This document shows, piece after piece, positions 1 to 5,514 of a stretch of DNA of 6,742 bases. Positions within the stretch are counted from its first letter, which is position 1, and each line of letters starts with the position of its first letter. This stretch comes from Chloroflexota bacterium (GTDB lineage Bacteria; Chloroflexota; Anaerolineae; Promineifilales; Promineifilaceae): NCBI GenBank assembly GCA_024278255.1, contig JAJRTP010000076.1, forward strand, positions 1 to 6,742, in the 5' to 3' direction. The notes below the pieces were generated by a model. It was not told the origin of the DNA. It saw nothing but the letters and a program-made list of their open reading frames with translations, and searched no databases. The translations under genes and the position numbers were made by a program.

Positions 1-2
1 AC

Positions 3-116
3 ATCTGGTTTGGATTATGGGGGAAATACGTCGAATCTGCCCCAAAACCGGACTATGTCCTAATTCCCACTTCTTTTTTCAATGGTCTGGTGGATTCTAT
101 GTGCTACACCACTTGA
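3..116 (+). CDS. possible C-terminal tail of an unknown plus-strand gene (partial)
   Basis: One plus-strand frame is open from the window edge for 37 codons and ends at TGA 114-116. Its conceptual residues look protein-like (for example YVESAPKPDYVLIPTSFF), with no internal start that would make a separate gene. If real, it would converge on the prenyltransferase gene with a 17-bp gap, matching the tail-to-tail style seen elsewhere in the window. Third-position GC is only about half, so there is no strong coding bias in support. I do not recognise the protein. The other two plus frames are also partly open here, so this is a weak call. Confidence 0.22.
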   Translation: MWFGLWGKYVESAPKPDYVLIPTSFFNGLVDSMCYTT

Positions 117-133
117 AATGGATAAAGTCGAGT

Positions 134-970
134 TTATGCCGACGCCCCCAACAACACGGCCGTAAACCAGATCATAAAATCATACTTCATCAACTGGCTT
201 AACTTTTCCAGTTGCGGCCCGGTGCGTTCCGGCGAGACGCGCAAAATGATGTAGATCAGCACAGGAAAAACGCCCAAAATCACAATGACAGCGTAAATCG
301 GTTTGTAAATGCGGAGGATAGAGGGGAGAAGCATCATAATCAAGGTTAACCCGGCCAAAATATAAAAGATGATGCGCGCCCGGCGCAGGCCCCAAACGGT
401 AGCTACCGTACGGCATTGCCCGCGCAAATCCCCTTCGTAATCGGCCAGCGTTTTCAGCACTTCCCGCCCCATAATGGTGACAAAAATGATGAGCGCCAAC
501 CAGAGAGACGGCCGTACATTCCCCGCCGCCACCCCGCCAAAAATAGCGCTGACGGCCGACACAGTGGCAATGGTAGCATTCCCCATCAACACCGTGCTTT
601 TCAGCTTCCAGGAATAGACGTAGAGAGCTACGGCCGTAACCAGAGCCACCAGAAAAGCGGGCCAGCTAATAAAAGCGGCAATCAGCAGCGCCAGACCGGT
701 CAGGGAAAAAGAAAAAATCAGGGCAGCGCGGGGAGATATTTTGCCGGCGGGCAACGGCCGTTTCGGTTGGTTAATCCGGTCAATCTCAATATCCAGATAA
801 TCATTCCAGGCATTGGCGGCCGCCGAAGCCAGAAACGTAGCAATGACCGCCAGAATGACATTCAGCCAGGCCCCCGTACCGGCCACGTACCCACCCATCA
901 AAACTGCCAGCGCCCCCGCTAAAGAGGTTGTCGGACGACTAATTTTGTACAAACCTTTTGCTCGGCTCAT
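134..970 (-). CDS. UbiA-superfamily prenyltransferase, (di)geranylgeranylglyceryl-phosphate synthase-like
   Basis: This is an integral-membrane prenyltransferase of 278 aa, the usual size for UbiA enzymes, which transfer a polyprenyl group from its diphosphate to an acceptor. Both Asp-rich motifs that bind Mg2+-diphosphate are visible. The first is N56-D57-Y-L-D60-I-E-I-D64, followed by NQPKRPLPAG. The second is E170 followed by D177-Y-E-G-D181. About eight hydrophobic helices cover the rest. The INxPxRPxPAG segment and the REVLK...DYEGD...G...T pattern resemble the branch that includes archaeal digeranylgeranylglyceryl phosphate synthase more than the menaquinone (MenA), ubiquinone (UbiA) or heme O branches. 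That subfamily call is from motif memory, and the substrate is unproven. I chose ATG 970 rather than in-frame GTG 994 because AGGAG lies 5 nt upstream of it. The gene is divergent from the RNA methyltransferase gene, 73 bp away. Confidence 0.9.
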   Translation of the reverse strand: MSRAKGLYKISRPTTSLAGALAVLMGGYVAGTGAWLNVILAVIATFLASAAANAWNDYLDIEIDRINQPKRPLPAGKISPRAALIFSFSLTGLALLIAAFISWPAFLVALVTAVALYVYSWKLKSTVLMGNATIATVSAVSAIFGGVAAGNVRPSLWLALIIFVTIMGREVLKTLADYEGDLRGQCRTVATVWGLRRARIIFYILAGLTLIMMLLPSILRIYKPIYAVIVILGVFPVLIYIILRVSPERTGPQLEKLSQLMKYDFMIWFTAVLLGASA

Positions 971-975
971 TTTTT

Positions 976-980
976 CTCCT
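976..980 (-). promoter_or_regulatory. Shine-Dalgarno site fixing the prenyltransferase start
   Basis: On the minus strand AGGAG is followed by five A residues and then ATG 970. This is ideal spacing and makes the upstream GTG at 994, which lies before the ribosome site, an unlikely start. A TAATAAT stretch (1003-1009, minus strand) could be the -10 element of a promoter giving a short leader, but I see no good -35. Confidence 0.75.
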
Positions 981-1006
981 CGTTTATCACGCACTCCCCA
1001 TCATTA

Positions 1007-1036
1007 TTAACCCTCATCCGGCAAAAAAGATACAAT
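1007..1036 (+). promoter_or_regulatory. putative sigma70-type promoter giving a leaderless RNA methyltransferase mRNA
   Basis: The -35-like TTAACC (1007-1012, 4 of 6 consensus bases) is separated by 18 bp from the -10 TACAAT (1031-1036, 5 of 6). Only 7 nt separate the -10 from ATG 1044. Transcription would therefore start at or within a base or two of the start codon, leaving no room for a ribosome-binding site. No Shine-Dalgarno sequence is present anyway. The promoter overlaps the divergent prenyltransferase control region. Confidence 0.5.
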
Positions 1037-1043
1037 AGAAGTG

Positions 1044-1820
1044 ATGATTAGCAGCGTAAGCAACCCCAAAGTGAAATATGTCACCCGTCTACAAAATGAC
1101 CGGCGCTTCCGCCAGCGAGAGCGAGCATTTGTGGCCGAAGGCAGCCGCTGGGCAATGGATGTAGCCGCGATGCAGGCAGCACCCCTCTCCATTTTTGTCA
1201 CCGAAGATTGGCGGAACACGGCCGTTCACACCGACATTCTATCTCAACTGGAAGTGTTAGCGCAACGGCCGTCGCTCCTCGTCACCCCCCAGGTCATGGC
1301 CGCCATGAGCGACACCACTACCCCGCCCGGTATTTTGCTTGTACTGCCCATCCAGCCACGGCCGTTACCCGCCCATCCCTCTCTCATCCTCATTCTGGAT
1401 GGCATTGGCACGCCTGGCAACCTGGGAACGATGCTGCGCACAGCGGCAGCCGCCGGGGCAGACGCCGTCCTGCTGGCCCCCGGCTGCGTAGATGCGTACA
1501 ACCCTAAAGTAGTGCGGGGCAGTATGGGGGCGCTGCTGCGGCTGCCGGTGCAGGCGTTAAGCTGGGCAGAGATTGAAGAAGTGGTGCGGGATACGGCCGT
1601 CTACACTGCTGTGATTGACGCTGATACTGACTATACGCAAGTTGATTGGCAACGGCCGTCCAGCCTCATCATTGGCAGCGAAGCCCATGGCGTCAGCCCG
1701 GCAGCCAACCAATTAGCCGGTTCCGCCATCACCATCCCCATGCACGCCGCTACCGAATCCCTGAACGCGGCCGTAGCCGCCGGCGTCATTCTTTTTGAGG
1801 CGGCGCGGCAGAGGGAGTAG
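1044..1820 (+). CDS. SpoU/TrmH-family RNA 2'-O-methyltransferase
   Basis: This 258-aa protein is a SAM-dependent SPOUT-class enzyme that methylates a ribose 2'-OH in rRNA or tRNA in the cytoplasm. The N-terminal RNA-binding segment opens with SNPKVKYVTRLQNDRRFRQR and continues FVAEGSRW, as in RlmB/MRM3-like members. The catalytic domain carries all three knot motifs. Motif 1 is PGNLGTMLRTAAAAG (about 124-138), with the catalytic-type Arg at 132, followed by NPKVVRGSMGALLRLPV. Motif 2 is IIGSEAHGVS (about 210-218). Motif 3 is IPMHAATESLNAAVAAGV (about 231-248), which forms the trefoil knot and SAM pocket. The target nucleotide cannot be read from sequence, so I give no symbol. A GTG at 1041 is also in frame, but ATG 1044 fits the promoter and the family N-terminus. 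The last 35 bp overlap the convergent gene on the other strand. Five exact ACGGCCGT palindromes lie inside. Confidence 0.93.
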   Translation: MISSVSNPKVKYVTRLQNDRRFRQRERAFVAEGSRWAMDVAAMQAAPLSIFVTEDWRNTAVHTDILSQLEVLAQRPSLLVTPQVMAAMSDTTTPPGILLVLPIQPRPLPAHPSLILILDGIGTPGNLGTMLRTAAAAGADAVLLAPGCVDAYNPKVVRGSMGALLRLPVQALSWAEIEEVVRDTAVYTAVIDADTDYTQVDWQRPSSLIIGSEAHGVSPAANQLAGSAITIPMHAATESLNAAVAAGVILFEAARQRE

Positions 1821-2184
1821 ATTCCAGATGGGGCACCCGTTCCATTTTCAACGTGGGCGGCTTTTCCTCTTCCAGAGCATCATAAACATATTGGCGGCGG
1901 CACTCTTTACAGCAGCCTTCATAATGGACAAAATCCAAATCAAACCGGCTGCCGTATGATTTAAGCAGCAGTTCTCCCATCGGATAGCTCCAGGTCAGCG
2001 TCAGCCAATCCGGATCAGTCTGCGCCGCCACTTGTTCCTGGTCTTCCAGGCCGTTAATCACCCGGTAACCGGCCCAAAAATAGCTGCAACGGCCGCAGGC
2101 AGCAAAACTTTCCGTGATAATATCCAAGGCCGTCTTGGGTCTTTGTGGCTTTCTCTTTTTGCGTTTCTTTTTTGCTGGACTCAT
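1786..2184 (-). CDS. hypothetical protein with paired Cys motifs (possible zinc ribbon)
   Basis: This is a 132-aa protein that I do not recognise. It starts with a very basic stretch (K5-K17, KKKRKKRK) that could bind nucleic acid. It carries a C30-G-R-C33 knuckle and a second cluster C91-C92-K-E-C95 about 60 residues later. The two Cys pairs could hold a zinc ion, though the long loop (WLTLTWSYPMGELLLKSYGSRF between them) is unusual for a classic zinc ribbon. The C-terminus is Pro/Ser/Ala-rich and probably disordered, and it is the part encoded by the 35-bp overlap with the methyltransferase gene. The gene has the best-matching promoter in the window, placed 8 nt before ATG 2184, and lacks a Shine-Dalgarno sequence. 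Coding is supported by the Cys motifs, the promoter and the uninterrupted length. Function is unknown. Confidence 0.75.
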   Translation of the reverse strand: MSPAKKKRKKRKPQRPKTALDIITESFAACGRCSYFWAGYRVINGLEDQEQVAAQTDPDWLTLTWSYPMGELLLKSYGSRFDLDFVHYEGCCKECRRQYVYDALEEEKPPTLKMERVPHLESTPSAAPPQKE

Positions 2185-2192
2185 AAGGCGGG

Positions 2193-2222
2193 ATTCTAAC
2201 GGCCGTTTATCCCTTCTGTCAA
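2193..2222 (-). promoter_or_regulatory. near-consensus sigma70 promoter of the Cys-motif gene (leaderless)
   Basis: Read on the minus strand, a perfect -35 TTGACA (2222-2217) is followed by an 18-bp spacer and the -10 TAGAAT (2198-2193, 5 of 6). The -10 ends 8 nt before ATG 2184, so the predicted transcript begins essentially at the start codon. The spacer contains one copy of the iterated palindrome ACGGCCGT (2199-2206), directly next to the -10. Confidence 0.7.
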
Positions 2223-2235
2223 ATGAGGGTACAAT
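2207..2235 (+). promoter_or_regulatory. putative promoter of the dehydratase-ligase operon
   Basis: The -10 TACAAT (2230-2235, 5 of 6) is preceded by GG. A poor -35-like TTATCC (2207-2212, 3 of 6) lies 17 bp upstream. The predicted start is about 2242, leaving a leader of only about 5 nt before ATG 2247. It interleaves with the minus-strand promoter at 2193-2222, so the two cannot easily be occupied together. Confidence 0.45.
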
Positions 2236-2246
2236 TGAGAATAACT

Positions 2247-3218
2247 ATGAACGAACCGACCTTATCTGAAATTGAGGAAACCCGCCGTAAAATCGGGCCG
2301 TATGTGGTAGAGACGCCTGTCTGGCAGTGGCGCAACCGGCACATTCTGGCACACATTGCTCCAGGGACAGAGGTGTTTTTGAAGCTGGAATTGTTTCAGC
2401 ATACAGGTACATTCAAACCGCGTGGGGCATTGGCTAATATGATGGCTCTGGATGAGACAGCCCTGGCGCGGGGGGTGACGGCCGTAAGCGCCGGAAATCA
2501 CGCCATCGCCACCGCCTACGCCGCCCAAATCATGGGAACGACGGCCAAAGTTGTCATGCCCGATTACGCCAATCCGGCCCGAATTGAACTATGTCAGGCA
2601 TACGGCGGCGAAGTTGTTCTGGTCAGCGATGTGCATGAAGCGTTTGACCAGGTACACCAGATAGAAGCTGAGGAAAAACGCACCTTCATTCACCCTTTTG
2701 AAGGCAAATTGACCGCCCTGGGTACAGCCACCGTAGGGCTGGAATTGGCCCGGCAGGTGGAAAATCTGGATGCGGTAATTGTGCCTATTGGCGGCGGGGG
2801 CTTGTGCGCGGGCGTGGCTACGGCCGTCAAACAAATCCAGCCCCGCTGCCAAATCTTCGGCGTAGAACCGGAAGGGGCGGACACCATGTACCGCAGCTTT
2901 GCCAGCGGCCAACCGGAAGCCATTGACAAAGTACGCACCATCGCCGACAGTCTGGGCGCGCCCCACGCCGCCCCCTACAGCTTCGGCCTCTGCCAAAAAT
3001 ATGTGGAGGAAATCGTTCTCATCAGCGACGACGAGATGCGCCAGGCCATGCTGCGCCTCTACCAGGGCGTCAAACTGGCCGTCGAACCAGCCGGAGCCGC
3101 CGCCACTGCCGCCCTCTGCGGCCCCCTGCGAGACCGTCTGGCCGGTCAGCGCGTTGGCATCATCGTCTGCGGCACAAATATTGATGTGGAGAGTTTTAGA
3201 AATATAGTAACCGGGTAA
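2247..3218 (+). CDS. threonine/serine dehydratase-like PLP enzyme (fold type II)
   Basis: This 323-aa protein is a PLP-dependent beta-elimination enzyme, most likely a threonine/serine ammonia-lyase making 2-oxobutyrate or pyruvate plus ammonia. A serine racemase-type or other amino-acid lyase activity is possible. The PLP lysine is K57 in TGTFKPRGA. SAGNHA (81-86) is the loop that holds the substrate carboxylate, IGGGGL (181-186) is the phosphate-binding loop, and VEPAGAA starts near 278. The residue expected to contact the PLP ring nitrogen is Cys (CGTNID, C308) instead of the usual Ser. There is no C-terminal ACT regulatory domain, so it is the short, catabolic-type form. I chose ATG 2247 because the in-frame ATG at 2223 lies upstream of the apparent -10 box and adds only eight non-family residues. 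The stop is 6 bp before the ligase start, implying one transcript. Confidence 0.9.
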   Translation: MNEPTLSEIEETRRKIGPYVVETPVWQWRNRHILAHIAPGTEVFLKLELFQHTGTFKPRGALANMMALDETALARGVTAVSAGNHAIATAYAAQIMGTTAKVVMPDYANPARIELCQAYGGEVVLVSDVHEAFDQVHQIEAEEKRTFIHPFEGKLTALGTATVGLELARQVENLDAVIVPIGGGGLCAGVATAVKQIQPRCQIFGVEPEGADTMYRSFASGQPEAIDKVRTIADSLGAPHAAPYSFGLCQKYVEEIVLISDDEMRQAMLRLYQGVKLAVEPAGAAATAALCGPLRDRLAGQRVGIIVCGTNIDVESFRNIVTG

Positions 3219-3224
3219 TTTACC

Positions 3225-4871
3225 ATGCCCCATTTCCTCAAACAACTGCTGGCTGATTGGCAAACGGCCGTCCAAAACACCACCCATCCCAACCCGCCGC
3301 CCTACGATGGCCCGGACATGCTGCTGACCAATCTGGTGGAACACACCGGCGACGTACAGCCGGGAAGCTGCTTCATCGCTCGCGTCCGCACCACCAGCGA
3401 CGGTCACACCTGGATTGGCCAGGCGATTGAGCGCGGAGCCAGCCTCATTTTGGGGCAGCGCCCGCCGGAGGAACTGCCCGTCGCCATTCCCCAAGATGTG
3501 GTTTACTGGCCGGTACCCGATACGGCAGAAACGGCCGCCTGGCTGGCCGCCGCCTGGCATGGCTTCCCCAGCCGTCGGATGGTCATGGTAGGCATCACCG
3601 GTACCAATGGCAAGACCAGCACTGCCGCCCTGCTGCACGCCATCCTGCAAGCCGCCGGGCACAAAACGGGGCTGGTCAGCACGCTCAAGGCGATGATTGG
3701 CGAGCGGGAAGAACCGCTGGCGCTGCACGTCTCCACGCCGGAAGCGCCGGTGGTGCAGGGCTATTTGCGCCAAATGGCGGATGCCGGAGTGACACACTGT
3801 GTTCTGGAAACGACGTCGCACGGGTTGGCCCAGCACCGGGTGACGGCCGTAGATTTTGATACGGCCGTGATCACCAACATCACCCATGAACACCTCTTCT
3901 ACCACGGCACTTTTGCCGCCTACGTCCAGGCCAAAACCCGCTTGTTTGAGATGGTCGCCGCCGACAACCCGACGCCGGACAAACCGCAGTCTGTGGTCAA
4001 AACGGCCGTTCTCAATCTGGATGATCCCGTCTCTTACCCGCATCTCTCCGCCATCCCGACACCGCGCCAACTCACCTACAGTCTGACAAATAAAGCGGCA
4101 GACGTGACGGCCATAAACATTGATACCCAGCCACAGGGCACGGCCGTAGACATTCGCTTGCCGGACGGGGCAATCATTCCGGTCAAATCGTCATTGATTG
4201 GACTGTACAATGTGGCGAATATGCTGGCAGCGGCGGCGGCGGGGCACAGTTTGGGCATCGAGGCAGCGGCGATTCAGGCGGGACTGGAAGCGGTGGGGTT
4301 GATTCACGGCCGTATGCACCCCATCCAAAAAGGGCAGCCGTTCCGCGTCTACGTGGATTTTGCCCACACGCCGGACGGTCTGGAAAAGACAATTGAGGCG
4401 GCGCGGCAGATTTTGCAGATGAGCGGGCAGGCAGACGGCCGTATCATCACCGTCTTCGGCAGCGCCGGTCTGCGCGACCCGGAAAAGCGGCGCATGATGG
4501 CCGAAATTTCCGCCGAGTTAGCTGATTTGACCATCCTCACGGCCGAAGACCCGCGCACCGAATCGCTGGACGACATTCTGGAGGCGATGGCCCAGGGCTG
4601 CCGCAGCCGGAGCGGTGTGGAAGGGCAAACTTTTTGGCGCATCCGTGACCGGGGGCAGGCAATCCATTTTGCCCTGACCCTGGCTCAGCCGGGTGACTGT
4701 GTGCTGATTTGTGGCAAGGGGCACGAGCAATCCATGTGCTTCGGCACGACGGAACATCCCTGGGACGACATTGAGGCCACGGAAATTGCCCTGGACGCCT
4801 GGCAGAACGGCCGGGCCATGCCGGATTTAGGGCTGCCGACCTACATTTCCACTGACGCTGCCAGCAATTGA
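3225..4871 (+). CDS. MurE-like Mur ligase (UDP-MurNAc-tripeptide synthetase family)
   Basis: This 548-aa protein is an ATP-dependent amide ligase of the Mur family. The family pattern points to adding the third amino acid to UDP-MurNAc-dipeptide in cytoplasmic peptidoglycan synthesis. The ATP loop is GITGTNGKTS (123-132). Substrate-side ETTSHGLAQHR (195-205) and NITHEHLFYHGT (218-229) follow. K237 in YVQAKTRLF matches the carbamylated lysine. YNVANMLAA begins at 329. The C-terminal domain shows VDFAHTPDGLE (377-387), FGSAGLRDPEKRRMM (411-425) and GKGHE (497-501). Several key spots differ from standard MurE. The N-terminal DSR uracil-binding motif is replaced around L34-H40 (LTNLVEH). The amino-acid-selecting DNPR reads EDPR (441-444). 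HLD is HLF. The protein is about 50 residues longer than usual. It sits outside a murein gene cluster. It could be the organism's true MurE with an unusual third residue (Chloroflexus uses L-ornithine) or a paralogue with another acceptor. Confidence 0.87.
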   Translation: MPHFLKQLLADWQTAVQNTTHPNPPPYDGPDMLLTNLVEHTGDVQPGSCFIARVRTTSDGHTWIGQAIERGASLILGQRPPEELPVAIPQDVVYWPVPDTAETAAWLAAAWHGFPSRRMVMVGITGTNGKTSTAALLHAILQAAGHKTGLVSTLKAMIGEREEPLALHVSTPEAPVVQGYLRQMADAGVTHCVLETTSHGLAQHRVTAVDFDTAVITNITHEHLFYHGTFAAYVQAKTRLFEMVAADNPTPDKPQSVVKTAVLNLDDPVSYPHLSAIPTPRQLTYSLTNKAADVTAINIDTQPQGTAVDIRLPDGAIIPVKSSLIGLYNVANMLAAAAAGHSLGIEAAAIQAGLEAVGLIHGRMHPIQKGQPFRVYVDFAHTPDGLEKTIEAARQILQMSGQADGRIITVFGSAGLRDPEKRRMMAEISAELADLTILTAEDPRTESLDDILEAMAQGCRSRSGVEGQTFWRIRDRGQAIHFALTLAQPGDCVLICGKGHEQSMCFGTTEHPWDDIEATEIALDAWQNGRAMPDLGLPTYISTDAASN

Positions 4872-5173
4872 GAGGAACCGGCCGTTTCAGCAGATTTCAC
4901 CCCCGCCAGCATTCGCCTGACCGCCCCTTCAAGCATCCGCCTGTGAGTCTCAATTTCTTCCTGCAAGGCCACCGATGAAGCCGGCATTACAGCCTCTCTG
5001 TCCAGGCGGACGTCAATATATTCCGGCCCATATCCGCGAAACAAATTCCGCGCCGTTTGCACCTTCAGAATGGAAAGTGTTCCCGATTCGTCAAAATGAG
5101 TTTCCAACACAACGCCATGCCAATTGTGTATCTTGATAACGTCACCCGGTTTTATTTCTGCATCTGATACCAT
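4841..5173 (-). CDS. hypothetical protein, beta-rich N-terminus plus helical tail
   Basis: This is a 110-aa protein that I do not recognise. Residues 7-60 begin EIKPGDVIKIHNWHGVVLE and alternate hydrophobic and polar residues, suggesting a small SH3-like beta-barrel. Residues 66-92 (ALQEEIETHRRMLEGAVRRM) are probably a long amphipathic helix, and the last 18 residues look disordered. ATG 5173 has GAGGAG 11 nt upstream, lying inside the preceding gene, whose last 22 bp overlap it. The pair is probably translationally coupled. The 3' end overlaps the ligase gene by 31 bp on the opposite strand. GC is about 52 % here and falls further upstream, and the gene has no exact ACGGCCGT copy. A toxin of the MazF/CcdB barrel type came to mind from size and fold guess, but no diagnostic residue supports it. 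Confidence 0.65.
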   Translation of the reverse strand: MVSDAEIKPGDVIKIHNWHGVVLETHFDESGTLSILKVQTARNLFRGYGPEYIDVRLDREAVMPASSVALQEEIETHRRMLEGAVRRMLAGVKSAETAGSSQLLAASVEM

Positions 5174-5370
5174 ACCACAATGATCTCCTCGGCTAATCGC
5201 ATAGCCTCTCTCGTGCCGCTTGTCCTGAATCCATGTTTATTCAAACATGCCATGAGTATCCAATGATCTCCGCTGCCCGCATTTGTATCTAACGCCCGGT
5301 TTAGATGGGCCTGAATATCCCACATATCTGCTTCCGATAACCGTGATACTTTTTGTTTATCTACCGCCAT
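5152..5370 (-). CDS. hypothetical small protein, first gene of a two-gene operon
   Basis: This is a 72-aa protein that I do not recognise. It looks mostly helical: KVSRLSEADMWDIQAHLNRA (7-26), then GDHWILMACLNKHGF, then REAMRLAEEIIVVWYQ. It has no signal peptide, membrane span or metal motif. ATG 5370 has GGAG 8 nt upstream, a normal ribosome site. Its 3' end overlaps the next gene by 22 bp. Base composition is about 46 % GC, clearly below the flanking genes, and it lacks the iterated palindrome, so recent acquisition or relaxed constraint is possible. The small size and the absence of a recognised domain limit confidence. The good ribosome site and the coupled partner gene are the main support. 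Confidence 0.6.
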   Translation of the reverse strand: MAVDKQKVSRLSEADMWDIQAHLNRALDTNAGSGDHWILMACLNKHGFRTSGTREAMRLAEEIIVVWYQMQK

Positions 5371-5514
5371 TGTCTCTACTCCAACTTAAAATCACAACGC
5401 TTATATCCTACCGCATTTTGCCGTTTCATGTTATAAAATCACCCGACGCACTACCCAGGCAAAGATTTTGGACCTTGGGCTATACTACAAACCAAAACAA
5501 GAGAGTAAACACCT
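5371..5514. promoter_or_regulatory. AT-rich divergent intergenic region with candidate promoters
   Basis: These 144 bp at about 42 % GC separate two divergent genes. Toward the plus strand, TATACT (5481-5486) is a reasonable -10 for the membrane-protein gene, but no -35 stands at the right distance. GAGAG (5501-5505), 9 nt before ATG 5515, is a modest ribosome site. Toward the minus strand, ATAACA (5434-5429) and TAGGAT (5410-5405), 18 bp apart, are a weak promoter candidate for the small operon, giving a leader of about 30 nt. No clear operator repeat or terminator is visible. Confidence 0.4.

Noticed and set aside
1..133. Terminator for the prenyltransferase gene
   Set aside because: The only stem I found is about 5 bp with a 14-nt loop and no following T-tract on the minus strand.
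17..202. 61-codon plus-strand ORF over the left edge
   Set aside because: It runs antisense into the well-supported prenyltransferase gene, has no ribosome site, and its residues match nothing recognisable.
386..399. Perfect 14-bp palindrome ACGGTAGCTACCGT inside the prenyltransferase gene
   Set aside because: About 0.4 such palindromes are expected by chance in this length. It is single-copy and within coding sequence, so I see no reason to call it an operator.
416..922. 168-codon plus-strand ORF opposite the prenyltransferase
   Set aside because: It has low-complexity Q/R/G/P-rich translation and is explained as a shadow of the membrane-protein codons.
2223..2246. Upstream in-frame ATG adding eight residues to the dehydratase
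   Set aside because: The codons overlap the apparent -10 box TACAAT (2230-2235) and would precede the predicted transcription start.
2589..4070. 493-codon minus-strand ORF spanning the dehydratase-ligase junction
   Set aside because: It lies opposite two clear enzymes. Its G/R/H-rich composition is typical of antisense shadow frames in GC-rich DNA, and it has no domain motif.
4841..5370. Calling the small overlapping pair a toxin-antitoxin system
   Set aside because: Only size, overlap and a guessed barrel fold support it. No MazF, CcdB, RelE or known antitoxin motif is visible.
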